Assembly: GCA_937865685.1 (NCBI GenBank)
Contig: CALMGU010000120.1
Span: 98,232-162,231 of the forward strand
Direction: 5' to 3'
Source: an uncultured Alphaproteobacteria bacterium
Lineage (GTDB): Bacteria; Pseudomonadota; Alphaproteobacteria; Micropepsales; Micropepsaceae
Length of the DNA: 64,000 bases
This document shows positions 25,129 to 33,914 of the stretch, piece by piece. The stretch's first letter is position 1. The number at the start of each line of letters is the position of its first letter. Below the pieces are notes generated by a model. The model searched no databases. It worked only from the letters and a program-made list of their open reading frames with translations, and was not told the DNA's origin. The position numbers and the translations under genes are program-made.

Positions 25129-27446
25129 AGATCTCCATTCTCGGCGGCGGCCCGGCCGGGCTTTACTTTGCCATCCTGATCAAGAAAGCCCACCCGGACT
25201 ATGAGGTCGCGCTGTTCGAGCGCAATCGGCCCGACGATACGTTCGGCTTCGGCGTGGTCTTTTCCGATCAGACCTTGGATATCTTCCGGCGCTACGATCC
25301 GGTCAGTCACGCGGCGATCCTGGCGAATTTCGCCTATTGGGACGATATCGAGATCCATTTCAAGACTGAGACGGTCCGGGTGGGAGGCAACGGCTTTTGC
25401 GGCTGCTCGCGCCAGACCTTGCTCCGGCTGCTTCAGGAACGGGCCGGAGGACTGGGCGTCGCGCTTCATTTCGAACGGGAGATCGAAGACCTGGCGGCCT
25501 TCGCGGGCAGCGACCTGATCGTGGCCGCCGACGGCATCAACAGCCGGGTGCGGACCCAATATGCCGATCATTTCCAGCCGGCCACGGATTTGAGGCCCAA
25601 CAAATTCGTCTGGCTGGGTTCGACCCGGCCCTTCGACGCCTTCACATTCTTCTTCCGCGAAACCGAACACGGCATCTTCATTGCCCATTGCTATCAATAT
25701 GAAGAAGGCCATTCGACCTGGGTGATCGAGACCGATCCCAAGACCTGGGCGCGAGCCGGCCTGGACAAGATGGACGAAGCGCAGTCCGCCCGCTTTCTGG
25801 AAACTGTCTTCGTCAAGGAGTTGGACGGGCATGGCCTGATCACCAACCGCTCCCTGTGGCGCAATTTTCCCATGATCCGCAACGCGCGCTGGGTGAAGGA
25901 CAATATCGTCCTTCTGGGCGACGCCAAGGCCACGGCGCATTTTTCCATCGGCGCCGGCACCAAGCTGGCCATGGAAGACGCCATCGCGCTGTTCGAAGCG
26001 TTCAAAGCCCATGGCGCGGATGTAAAGGCCGCGCTCTCCGGCTTCGAACGGGACCGGCGCGAGGATGTCGAAAAGACCCAGCACGCCGCCAATGTCTCGC
26101 TGGTCTGGTTCGAGCATCTGGCCCGCTTCTGGAATTACGATCCCATCAAATTCGCTTTCGGCCTGATGACGCGGTCCAAATCCATCACCTATGACAATCT
26201 GGCGATGCGGGCGCCCCAGTTCGTGCGCGCGGTGACGGAGAATTTCGCGCGCGAGCAGCAAGCGGCGGGTCTTTCCATTCGCGGTCTTGACGTGCCGCCC
26301 ATGTTCCAGCCTTTCCGGCTCCGGGACATGGAGCTGGACAACCGCGTGGTGTTGTCGCCCATGTGCATGTATTCGGCCGACGAAGGGATGCCGGACGATT
26401 GGCATCTTGTGCATCTGGGCGCGCGGGCCCTGGGGGGCGCGGGCCTGATCTTCACCGAAATGACCAATGTTTCGTCTGAGGCGCGGATCACCCATGGCTG
26501 CGCCGGGCTCTATACCGACGAACAGGAAGCGGCCTGGAAACGGGTGGTGGAATTCGTGCACGGCCATAGCCGGGCAAAGATCTGCATGCAGCTGGGTCAT
26601 GCCGGGCGCAAGGGCGCGACCAAGCTGATCTGGGAGGGTATGGATGAGCCGCTGGAGGACGGTGGCTGGCCGCTGATCGCCGCCTCCGCGGTGCCCTATT
26701 ACCCGCATAGCCAAATCCCGCGTGCAATGACGCGCGCCGACATGGACCAGGTGAAGGATGACTTTGTCCGTGCCGCCCGCCGTGCTGAGCGGACCGGGTT
26801 CGATATGCTGGAACTGCATTGCGGCCATGGCTATCTGCTCGCCTCCTTCATTTCGCCGTTGACCAATCTTCGCACCGACGAATATGGCGGCAGCCTGGAG
26901 AACAGGCTTCGCTATCCGCTGGAAGTGTTCGCCGCCTTGCGCGACGCCTGGCCTATCGGCAAGCCGATCTCGGTGCGCATCTCCGCCACCGATTGGAAGG
27001 AAGGCGGGCTGACGGGCGAGGAATCCGTCGAAGTGGCGCGGCTATTTTCCCGGGCAGGGTGTGACCTGATTGACGTGTCCACCGGCCAGACCGTGCATGA
27101 TGCCGAGCCCGTGTTTGGCCGCATGTTCCAGACACCGTTCTCCGACAAGATCCGCAATGAAGCCGGCATTGCCACTATGGCGGTGGGCGCGATCACGTCT
27201 GCCGATCAGATCAACACCATCCTGGCGGCGGGCCGCGCCGATCTGGTGGCGATCGGGCGGGGACATCTGGTCGATCCGTCGCTGACCTTGCGCGCCGCGG
27301 CCTGGTACGGGATCGACATGTCCGTGGCGCCCCAATATGCGCTGGGTTATCGCGCCCAGCTCTCGCTCGCCCGCCGCGAACGCCAGGAGCTGGCGGATCT
27401 GCGCCAGCGCGCGCGCCCCCTGGGCGGTCAGTTGGCGGATAAATAG
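25125..27446 (+). CDS. Bifunctional anthraniloyl-CoA (2-aminobenzoyl-CoA) monooxygenase/reductase
   Basis: 773 residues, a fusion of two flavoenzymes. The N-terminal half (1-385) is a class A FAD monooxygenase: Gly-Gly-Gly-Pro-Ala-Gly at 7-12 and Leu-Leu-Gly-Asp-Ala near 265. The C-terminal half (about 390-760) is an old-yellow-enzyme-type TIM barrel with His-Cys-Gly-His-Gly-Tyr-Leu and Arg-x-[10 protein letters not shown]. The same fusion occurs in salicylyl-CoA 5-hydroxylase and in 2-aminobenzoyl-CoA monooxygenase/reductase. Kynureninase, an aryl-CoA ligase and beta-oxidation genes around it favour the second: hydroxylation and reduction of anthraniloyl-CoA to a non-aromatic oxo-cyclohexene-carboxyl-CoA. 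Confidence 0.9.
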   Translation: MKISILGGGPAGLYFAILIKKAHPDYEVALFERNRPDDTFGFGVVFSDQTLDIFRRYDPVSHAAILANFAYWDDIEIHFKTETVRVGGNGFCGCSRQTLLRLLQERAGGLGVALHFEREIEDLAAFAGSDLIVAADGINSRVRTQYADHFQPATDLRPNKFVWLGSTRPFDAFTFFFRETEHGIFIAHCYQYEEGHSTWVIETDPKTWARAGLDKMDEAQSARFLETVFVKELDGHGLITNRSLWRNFPMIRNARWVKDNIVLLGDAKATAHFSIGAGTKLAMEDAIALFEAFKAHGADVKAALSGFERDRREDVEKTQHAANVSLVWFEHLARFWNYDPIKFAFGLMTRSKSITYDNLAMRAPQFVRAVTENFAREQQAAGLSIRGLDVPPMFQPFRLRDMELDNRVVLSPMCMYSADEGMPDDWHLVHLGARALGGAGLIFTEMTNVSSEARITHGCAGLYTDEQEAAWKRVVEFVHGHSRAKICMQLGHAGRKGATKLIWEGMDEPLEDGGWPLIAASAVPYYPHSQIPRAMTRADMDQVKDDFVRAARRAERTGFDMLELHCGHGYLLASFISPLTNLRTDEYGGSLENRLRYPLEVFAALRDAWPIGKPISVRISATDWKEGGLTGEESVEVARLFSRAGCDLIDVSTGQTVHDAEPVFGRMFQTPFSDKIRNEAGIATMAVGAITSADQINTILAAGRADLVAIGRGHLVDPSLTLRAAAWYGIDMSVAPQYALGYRAQLSLARRERQELADLRQRARPLGGQLADK

Positions 27447-27453
27447 AGCGGGC

Positions 27454-29064
27454 TTATTTCGGGCGAAGGGCGCTGCGCAGCAATTTGCCCGTCATGGTCT
27501 TGGGCAAGGCGTCGCGGAATTCGACGGCGCGGGGATATTTGTAAGGCGCCAGGGTCTGCTTGACATGATCCTGAAGCGCCTTGGCGAGATCGGGCCCCGG
27601 CACGGCGCCTTGCTTCGGCACCACCACGGCCTTGACGATCTGCCCCCGTTCGGGATCCGGCCAGCCGATCACGGCGCATTCCTCGACATCGGGATGCAGC
27701 AGCAAGGCTGCTTCCACTTCCGGCCCGGCGATATTGTAACCGCCGGAGACGATCATGTCGTCTGCGCGGGCCACGAACCAGTAATAACCGTCGGCATCGC
27801 GGCGATAGACATCGCCGGTCATGTTCCAGCCGCCGATCACGTAATCCCGCTGGCGCGGATCGCTGAGATAACGGCATCCGGTGGGCCCGCGGACGCCCAG
27901 CCGCCCGGTGCCCGCGCCTTCCACGGCGCGCAAATTCTGGTCGAACAGCTGCGCGGTATAGCCCGGCACCGGCCTGCCGGTGGCACCGGGACGTATCTCA
28001 TCGCCGGCCGCGGAGATGAAAATATGGATCATTTCGGTGCCGCCGATCCCATCGGTCAGCCGGATGCCGGTGGCCGCATGCCAGCTGTCGGAAATGGTCT
28101 TGGATAAGACCTCGCCCGCGGAGACGCAGACTTTCATGCTGGAAAGATCGAATTCGCTTTTCCAGGCCGTGATCGCCCGATAGGCGGTCGGCGACGTAAA
28201 CACATGGGTGGCGCGATGCCCCTCGATCGCTTCGGCCAGGGCGGTGGGCGTGCCGCTTTTCGGCAGCGCGATGGCGGCGCGGAAATAGAGGGGAAACACC
28301 AGAAGGCCGCCCAGCCCGAAGGTGAAGGCGATGGAAGGGGTTCCGGTGAAGATCGCATCCGGGCTTGCCAGCACCATATGCCGGGCAAAAGTTTCGCACA
28401 TCGCCAGCACGTCGCGGTGAAAATGCATGGTCGCCTTGGGCTGACCCGTGGTGCCGGACGTGAAGGCGATCAGGCAGACATCGTCCTGGCTGGTGGGAAC
28501 GGCCGCGAAGCGGTCCGGCTTTCCCGCCATCGCGCGTTCCAGCTCGCTGGCACTGCCGCCATAAGAAACAATGCGGCGAAGAGGCGTGATATCCAGGAGC
28601 GCTTCAAGATCGGCGGTGAGATCGGCCGAGCAGACCGCAAGAGCGATTTGCGCCTTCTCCACGATCGGCTGCAATTCGCGGGCGCGCAGCATCGGCATGG
28701 TCGAGACGGCGATGGCCCCCACTTTCATAACCGCCAGCCAGAGGGCGAACATGATGGGGGAATTGGCGCCGCGCAGCAGAATGCGATTGCCCGGCACCAC
28801 GCCCAGATCCTCGGTCAGGACATGACAGAGGCGATCGGTTTGAGCGGCCAGTTCGGCGTAGCTCCAGACCGTATCGCCTTGGAGGATTGCGGGTTTTTGG
28901 GAGGCCTGGCCGTCCAGAGCCTGGTCCAGCAGCCAGGCGCCGCAATTAAAGGGATCGGGGATGCGCAGCTGCGGCAGGGAAAATTCGAAAACCGGCCATT
29001 GATCCTCTGGCGGCAGGTTTTCCCGGGCGAAGGTATCGCGGTGCTGGGACGGACGCAGGGCCAT
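27454..29064 (-). CDS. Aryl-CoA ligase, probably 2-aminobenzoate (anthranilate)-CoA ligase
   Basis: 536 residues from ATG 29064. ANL-superfamily motifs: phosphate loop Thr-Ser-Gly-Thr-Thr-Gly-Gln-Pro-Lys (about 182-190), Gly-Ile-Gly-Gly-Thr-Glu-Met (A5), Ala-Arg-Ala-Asp-Asp-Met-Ile (hinge), and Pro-Lys-Thr-Met-Thr-Gly-Lys with the catalytic Lys near the C-terminus. It activates an aromatic acid to its CoA thioester with ATP. Convergent with the monooxygenase (7 bp between stops). Benzoate- and salicylate-CoA ligases are close relatives, so specificity rests on the kynU/monooxygenase context. The ATG lacks a clear ribosome-binding site. Confidence 0.87.
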   Translation of the reverse strand: MALRPSQHRDTFARENLPPEDQWPVFEFSLPQLRIPDPFNCGAWLLDQALDGQASQKPAILQGDTVWSYAELAAQTDRLCHVLTEDLGVVPGNRILLRGANSPIMFALWLAVMKVGAIAVSTMPMLRARELQPIVEKAQIALAVCSADLTADLEALLDITPLRRIVSYGGSASELERAMAGKPDRFAAVPTSQDDVCLIAFTSGTTGQPKATMHFHRDVLAMCETFARHMVLASPDAIFTGTPSIAFTFGLGGLLVFPLYFRAAIALPKSGTPTALAEAIEGHRATHVFTSPTAYRAITAWKSEFDLSSMKVCVSAGEVLSKTISDSWHAATGIRLTDGIGGTEMIHIFISAAGDEIRPGATGRPVPGYTAQLFDQNLRAVEGAGTGRLGVRGPTGCRYLSDPRQRDYVIGGWNMTGDVYRRDADGYYWFVARADDMIVSGGYNIAGPEVEAALLLHPDVEECAVIGWPDPERGQIVKAVVVPKQGAVPGPDLAKALQDHVKQTLAPYKYPRAVEFRDALPKTMTGKLLRSALRPK

Positions 29065-29072
29065 GCGGAAGA

Positions 29073-29100
29073 GCTTTATGCTTAAAATAACTTCCGTCAA
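29073..29100 (-). promoter_or_regulatory. Promoter with overlapping operator, CoA ligase gene
   Basis: On the minus strand TTGACG (top 29095-29100) is followed 16 bases later by TAAAGC (top 29073-29078). The spacer is almost filled by the 16-mer shared with 25059-25074 (here 29080-29095), the classic layout for repression by blocking polymerase. The predicted transcript would begin only a few bases before ATG 29064, consistent with the missing ribosome-binding site (near-leaderless mRNA). Confidence 0.45.
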
Positions 29101-29115
29101 GATCGGTCCGGCGCG

Positions 29116-29147
29116 GCGGGGTGGCAATCCGATTCATGCCGCCCCGC
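29116..29147. other. Strong hairpin in the ligase / flotillin divergent region
   Basis: GCGGGGTGGC, a 12-base loop, then GCCGCCCCGC: ten pairs with one G-T. It lies about 50 bp upstream of the ligase start and about 200 bp before the flotillin-like gene. There is no T-run; role unknown. The remainder of 29101-29341 holds nothing else I can name. Confidence 0.4.
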
Positions 29148-29341
29148 GCCGGCCCTATAAATCGGTCGCACAAATAGCTACGATCCCGCAGGCAAATTTC
29201 TGGGCAATGGGGTCATCGGGAAATTGTAGGTCACAACCGCGTGTCCGTTTGGCGGGTGGATCGTGATGGGTCACGGCCATTGAGTGCAGATCTGCAGGCC
29301 AAGAGCGCCCTGTGGAATTCACACAAAGACGGAAGACACAA

Positions 29342-30694
29342 ATGGACATCGGACTTTTCCAATGGATCGGCGCAATGCTGGCCGGCGCGTTTCTGCTTTT
29401 TCTGATCATCAAGATCGTGAATTACCGCTCGGTCGTTCCCACCAATTCCGTTCACATCGTGCAGTCGTCGAGCAGGCGCACTTCTTATGGCGGCGGGCCG
29501 GCCAACCATAACACATATTATGCCTGGCCGTCCTGGCTGCCGGTGATCGGCGTCAGGATCACGGTGCTGCCGGTGAATGTTTTCACGCTCAACCTGAACA
29601 ATTACGCGGCCTACGACAATGACCGCGTGCCGTTCGAACTGGATCTGGCGGCATTCTTCCGCATCTCCGACTCGAACATGGCGGCGGAACGCGTGAGCAA
29701 TTTCAGCGAGCTTCAGGGCCAGTTGGATGTGATCGTCAAGGGCGCGGCGCGCAAAATCCTCGCCAATTCGCCGATCGACGAAATTCTCGGCAACCGGTCA
29801 ATCTTCGGCGACAAGTTCACCGAAGAGGTGACAGGTCAACTGACCGAATGGGGCGTCGCGCCGGTCAAGAATATCGAGTTGATGGATATCCGGGATGCCG
29901 AGGATTCCAAAGTCATCGCCAACATCATGGCCAAGAAGAAATCCCTGATTGAAAGCCAGAGCCGTATTGAAGTGGCGGTGAATCTGCAAAAAGCGCAGGA
30001 AGCGGAAATCGAGGCCAATAAGGTGGTCGGCATTCGCCAGCAGGAAGCGGACGAAGCGGTCGGGATCCGCAAGGCCCAGAAGGACCAGCAGATCGGGATC
30101 AACAACCAGAAGGCGGAGCAGGCCATCAAGGACGAGGAAGCAAAGACCGCCGAAAAGCAGGTCGCCGTCCAGACCGTGATGGAAGTCGGCAAGGCCAATA
30201 TCGCCAAGAATGTCCAGACGGTCGCCGCCGAACAGAGCCGCGACGTGGCCAAGATCACGGCGGACGGCACCAAGGCCCGCACCGTGACCGAGGCGGAAGG
30301 CGCCTTGGAAGCCAGGAAGTTAAATGCCCAGGGCATCGAGGCCGAAGGTGCTGCGCAAGGCGCGGCCGAGACGGCAAAGCTGATGGCGCCCGTGACCACG
30401 CAGATTGCGCTGGCGGACAAGATCGCGTCGTCCGAAGGGTATCAGAACTATCTGGTGCGCGTGCGCGAGATCGAGGCCGGCCAGGCCGTCGGTGTCGAAC
30501 AGGCCAAGGCGCTGGAGCGGGCCGACATCAAGGTCATCGCCAATGCCGGCACGCCGTCGGGCGGCATCGATTCGGTCCGCGAATTGTTCAGCGCCAAAGG
30601 CGGCACGCAATTGGGCGCCATGCTGGAGGCGATCCGGAACACGGATGCCGGCAAGAAGATTCTGGACGGGCTGAACGGCGGGAAGCCCGGCTGA
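29342..30694 (+). CDS. Flotillin-like SPFH-domain membrane protein
   Basis: 450 residues from ATG 29342, preceded by acggaaga; a GTG at 29312 would add ten hydrophilic residues. One N-terminal membrane segment (about 6-24), then an SPFH/band 7 domain (about 25-190), then a long Ala/Glu/Lys/Gln-rich coiled coil (about 195-345) with repeated Ile-Gly-Ile/Arg-x-x-Gln-x-x-Ala-x-x-Ala, and a Gly-rich C-terminus. This is the plan of bacterial flotillins (FloA/FloT/YqiK), which organise membrane microdomains. The NfeD-type partner gene often found next to flotillins is absent. It converges with the tyrosine-operon MarR gene. Confidence 0.87.
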   Translation: MDIGLFQWIGAMLAGAFLLFLIIKIVNYRSVVPTNSVHIVQSSSRRTSYGGGPANHNTYYAWPSWLPVIGVRITVLPVNVFTLNLNNYAAYDNDRVPFELDLAAFFRISDSNMAAERVSNFSELQGQLDVIVKGAARKILANSPIDEILGNRSIFGDKFTEEVTGQLTEWGVAPVKNIELMDIRDAEDSKVIANIMAKKKSLIESQSRIEVAVNLQKAQEAEIEANKVVGIRQQEADEAVGIRKAQKDQQIGINNQKAEQAIKDEEAKTAEKQVAVQTVMEVGKANIAKNVQTVAAEQSRDVAKITADGTKARTVTEAEGALEARKLNAQGIEAEGAAQGAAETAKLMAPVTTQIALADKIASSEGYQNYLVRVREIEAGQAVGVEQAKALERADIKVIANAGTPSGGIDSVRELFSAKGGTQLGAMLEAIRNTDAGKKILDGLNGGKPG

Positions 30695-30712
30695 CGGGGC
30701 TTGCCTCCGGGA

Positions 30713-31183
30713 TCAGAGCGCTTTCGCGTCCGAGGCGACCATCCTGTCCATGTGGCGCGAAAGCTTGTCCAGAAGCGCATCCAAAGATTTCTGCTCGCTC
30801 TGGCTGAGTACGGACAGAAATTGCCGCTCCAGGCTGAGGGCCAACGGCACTACCTCATTGTAGATCGCCTGGCCCTTGGCCGAGAGCGACAGATGGGCGA
30901 TGCGCCCGTCATTGGCATGGGCTGTACGGGTGAGACGCCTGGCTCCCAAAAGCGATTGCACGGCGCGGCTCACTTGCACCTTGTCCATGGCGGTACGCTG
31001 GGCGACCTCCCGTGCCGACAGGCCAGGCGCCTGGCCCAACACCGCGATCACCCGCCACTCCGGTACCGACAGATCGAAGCGTTCGGCGTAATGACGCGCG
31101 ATGGCGCCGGAAACCCGGTTGGTCAGGACCGAAAGGCGGTAAGGCACGAAACCGTCCAGGTCGAGATGCGTCTTACTCGGCAT
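30713..31183 (-). CDS. MarR-family repressor of the tyrosine/homogentisate operon (HmgR-like)
   Basis: 156 residues from ATG 31183 (a start at 31213 would add ten residues overlapping the previous gene further). Winged helix with Leu-Ser-Ala-Arg-Glu-Val-Ala-Gln-Arg-Thr-Ala-Met-Asp-Lys-Val-Gln-Val-Ser-Arg-Ala at about 62-81 and wing Asn-Asp-Gly-Arg near 100. It is the last gene of the hpd operon; MarR/IclR-type repressors sensing homogentisate commonly control hmg genes. The perfect palindrome at 35008-35025 is its probable site. Confidence 0.88.
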   Translation of the reverse strand: MPSKTHLDLDGFVPYRLSVLTNRVSGAIARHYAERFDLSVPEWRVIAVLGQAPGLSAREVAQRTAMDKVQVSRAVQSLLGARRLTRTAHANDGRIAHLSLSAKGQAIYNEVVPLALSLERQFLSVLSQSEQKSLDALLDKLSRHMDRMVASDAKAL

Positions 31184-31835
31184 CGGGCTGATTCTCCGGG
31201 CGGGCAGCCACAAAAGCGGGCAGGCGATAGGCTGCTTCCTCTATTCTGAGCAGCGTGGGGTAGGGGGAAAGATCCAGCTGGACGCGGCGCGCATTGGTCA
31301 TCTGCGGCACCAGACAGATATCCGCGAAACTGGGCGCATCGCCATGACAGAATGTTCCGGTGGCGGGGTCGTCGCGCAGCAGAGTCTCCAGGGCCCCGAA
31401 ACCCAACGTTATCCAATGTTGCTGCCAGCCAATGCGGACCTGATCGTCCGCACCGAGACCGGATTTGAGATATTGCAAGACGCGAAGATTGTTGAGCGGG
31501 TGAATATCGCAGGCAATCGAAAGCGCGATCTGGCGTACCCTGGCCCGCGCACTTGCTTCGCGCGGCAGAAGGGGCGGTTCTGGCATCTGTTCTTCCAGAT
31601 ATTCCAGGATCGCCAGCGACTGGCTGATGATCTGGCCTTGATGGAGCAGGCTGGGCACCAATCCAAGCGGGTTGATCTTTCTGTAGTCGCCTCCGTGCTG
31701 GGCACCGCCATCCTTCAAGAGATGGACAAAACGCATTTCGGCTTTGAGGCCCTTGAGACCCAGCGCGATGCGCACGCGGAACGCGGCCGACGAGCGGAAA
31801 TAACTGTAAAGCGCGAGGTCAAATGCGGCGGACAT
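31173..31835 (-). CDS. maiA: Maleylacetoacetate isomerase (zeta-class glutathione transferase)
   Basis: 220 residues from ATG 31835. Zeta-class signature Ser-Tyr-Phe-Arg-Ser-Ser-Ala-Ala-Phe-Arg-Val-Arg-Ile-Ala-Leu (about 10-24), with the active-site Ser and Arg, followed by Asn-Pro-Leu-Gly-Leu-Val-Pro and Gln-Ser-Leu-Ala-Ile-Leu-Glu-Tyr-Leu-Glu-Glu. It isomerises maleylacetoacetate to fumarylacetoacetate using glutathione. The gene overlaps fumarylacetoacetase by 17 bp and MarR by 11 bp. Confidence 0.94.
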   Translation of the reverse strand: MSAAFDLALYSYFRSSAAFRVRIALGLKGLKAEMRFVHLLKDGGAQHGGDYRKINPLGLVPSLLHQGQIISQSLAILEYLEEQMPEPPLLPREASARARVRQIALSIACDIHPLNNLRVLQYLKSGLGADDQVRIGWQQHWITLGFGALETLLRDDPATGTFCHGDAPSFADICLVPQMTNARRVQLDLSPYPTLLRIEEAAYRLPAFVAARPENQPDAE

Positions 31836-32796
31836 GCTGGTCGATCGCGCCAAAGATGCTGTGTCCGTTTGCGTCTTTCATCTCGATCCGCACCCGGTCG
31901 CCGAATTTCAGGAACGGCGTCGATGCTACACCATTTTCGATCTGCTCCAGCATCCGCCGCTCGGCGATGCAGGCGGACCCGGCGGTGCGGTCGCGGTTCG
32001 ATACCGTTCCAGATCCGACGATAGTGCCCGCGGCCATGGCCCGCGTTTTGGCGACATGGGCGATCAATTGGGGAAAATTGAACACCATGTCGGTGCCGGC
32101 ATCGGGGGCGCCAAAGGCTTCGCCATTGACCGCGACTTCCAGCGGCCGGTGCAGGCGCCCGTCCCGCCAGTCCTGACCCAGCTCATCCAGCGTCACCGCC
32201 ACCGGCGAAAAAGCACTGGCGGGTTTGGACTGGAAAAAGCCGAAGCCTTTGGCCAGTTCCGCCGGAATCAGGTTCCGCAGGCTGACATCATTCACCAGCA
32301 TCGCCAGGCGGATGTGCCGCCCGGCCTCTTCCGCGGTGCAGCCATAGGGGACATCGTCCGTAACCACCGCCACTTCACCTTCCATGTCGATGCCCCAGGC
32401 TTCGTCGGCGGCGAGAATGGGATCGGTGGGGCCGATGAAACTGTCCGATCCGCCTTGATACATCAATGGATCGGTCCAGAAGCTTTGCGGCATCTCCGCG
32501 CCGCGGGCCCGGCGCACCAGCTCCACATGGGTGACATAGGCCGAACCGTCCGCCCATTGATAGGCGCGGGGCAGGGGGCTGGTACAGTCGCGGGGATCGA
32601 ACGCGAAGCTGCTTTTCACTTCGCCGGCATTGAGCGCCTGATACCGCGCCGCCAGGGGCGGTGCCGTCTGCTCCCAATCATCCATCACCGCCTGCAGGGT
32701 TGGGGCTATGTCCGGGACAAGCATCGCCCGCGTCAGATCGCGCGATACCACGGCCAGCCTTCCGTCCCGGCCACCTTTCAGGGAAGCCAGCTTCAT
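31819..32796 (-). CDS. Fumarylacetoacetate hydrolase
   Basis: 325 residues. C-terminal FAH-fold domain with Pro-Thr-Asp-Pro-Ile-Leu and Asp-x-Glu-Gly-Glu-Val-Ala-Val-Val-Thr-Asp-Asp-Val (metal ligands Glu-x-Glu near 138) and Gly-Ser-Gly-Thr-Val-Ser-Asn near 263. Hydrolyses fumarylacetoacetate to fumarate and acetoacetate, the last step of tyrosine degradation. It is shorter than the roughly 420-residue animal-type enzyme but normal for the alternative bacterial form found in hmg operons. Overlaps hmgA by 4 bp. Confidence 0.92.
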   Translation of the reverse strand: MKLASLKGGRDGRLAVVSRDLTRAMLVPDIAPTLQAVMDDWEQTAPPLAARYQALNAGEVKSSFAFDPRDCTSPLPRAYQWADGSAYVTHVELVRRARGAEMPQSFWTDPLMYQGGSDSFIGPTDPILAADEAWGIDMEGEVAVVTDDVPYGCTAEEAGRHIRLAMLVNDVSLRNLIPAELAKGFGFFQSKPASAFSPVAVTLDELGQDWRDGRLHRPLEVAVNGEAFGAPDAGTDMVFNFPQLIAHVAKTRAMAAGTIVGSGTVSNRDRTAGSACIAERRMLEQIENGVASTPFLKFGDRVRIEMKDANGHSIFGAIDQHVRRI

Positions 32797-33914
32797 TTCG
32801 ATTTCCAGCTGTCGGCGTAAGCGGGATCTTCCTGGGCCCGCGCCGGAGCTTCCATGTCCAAGGCGTCGCGCGTATCCACCATTACCGCCACTTCGTCGGT
32901 CATGGTTCTGGCCGCCTTGGCGCCTGTCGCGAAAGCTTTGGGATGGGGGCCATGGGTGAAGCCGCTGGGATGGAAGGTCACCATGCCGGGCCGGATATTG
33001 TCACGGCTGAAGAAATCTCCCGCGTGATAGAAGATCACTTCGTCGAAATCGTCGTTGGAATGAAAGAAGGGCACTTTTAACGCCCCCGGATCGCTTTCGA
33101 TCGGGCGCGGCACGAAGGTGCAGACCACAAAGCGGTCGGCCACGAAAGTGGCGTGCACGCTGGGCGGCAGGTGATAGCGATGGCTCATCACCGGGCGGAT
33201 GTCGCGCCAATTGAGCTTGACCGGCGCCAGATTGCCTTTCCAGCCCACCGCATCCAGGGGGTTGAAGGGGTAGGTGATAACGGAAAACTGATCGCGCCGC
33301 TTGACCCGGACCGACCATTCCCCGCTGTGTTGGCCCGCGAATTTTTCGTCCAGTGCCGGCGTTTCCAGCGCAGCAGGATCGAATTGCGCGTGGGGGCCCA
33401 GCAGGCCCCGGTCGGGCAGCTTGAAGCCGCCATTGCGCGCTTCGATCTGCAATGCCGTGGTCGGCACGGATGGCTCCAGCCGCCACATGGTGCCGCGCGG
33501 CAGCAGAATGTAATCGCCGTCGCGATACGGCATATGTCCGAAATCGCAGAACAGATCGCCCGCGCCCTGATGCACGAACAGCAACAAGTCGCCATCGGCA
33601 TCGCGCACCAGATGCGGCATGGCCGCATTGCAAGACCAGATCGCGATGGCGCAATGCGCATTGGTCAGGAGCGCCGCGCCATCCAGCGGCGTACCGGACC
33701 CCGCGGCCGCCTTTGCATCGAAGGCACGCGGCTTGAGCGGCCCTTCGAAAGAGGTCCAGCCGGTGGGCGGGTGGCGGTGATAGATGTGCGCGGCGGGTCC
33801 GAAAAACCCGTCGCGGCCGATTTCGCGCTCATAAGTGCCCTGGGGCAAATCGGCATGGGCCTGGCGCGATGTCTGGCCTTCGACCTTGGGAAATTCGATC
33901 CAGTTGCGGGTCAT
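32793..33914 (-). CDS. hmgA: Homogentisate 1,2-dioxygenase
   Basis: 373 residues, two cupin-like halves. Iron-site region: Phe-Phe-His-Ser-Asn-Asp-Asp-Phe-Asp-Glu (about 278-287) and Phe-His-Pro-Ser-Gly-Phe-Thr-His-Gly-Pro-His (about 308-318), matching the His-Glu-His set of the family. It opens the homogentisate ring to maleylacetoacetate. The protein belongs to the shorter bacterial form, about 60 residues less than human HGD or Pseudomonas HmgA. Operon position between hpd and fumarylacetoacetase (4-bp overlaps on each side) makes the function firm. Confidence 0.93.
   Translation of the reverse strand: MTRNWIEFPKVEGQTSRQAHADLPQGTYEREIGRDGFFGPAAHIYHRHPPTGWTSFEGPLKPRAFDAKAAAGSGTPLDGAALLTNAHCAIAIWSCNAAMPHLVRDADGDLLLFVHQGAGDLFCDFGHMPYRDGDYILLPRGTMWRLEPSVPTTALQIEARNGGFKLPDRGLLGPHAQFDPAALETPALDEKFAGQHSGEWSVRVKRRDQFSVITYPFNPLDAVGWKGNLAPVKLNWRDIRPVMSHRYHLPPSVHATFVADRFVVCTFVPRPIESDPGALKVPFFHSNDDFDEVIFYHAGDFFSRDNIRPGMVTFHPSGFTHGPHPKAFATGAKAARTMTDEVAVMVDTRDALDMEAPARAQEDPAYADSWKSK

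Noticed and set aside
25125..27446. Assignment as salicylyl-CoA 5-hydroxylase
   Set aside because: Same domain fusion, but neighbouring kynureninase, RidA and ligase favour anthraniloyl-CoA. Kept only as an alternative.
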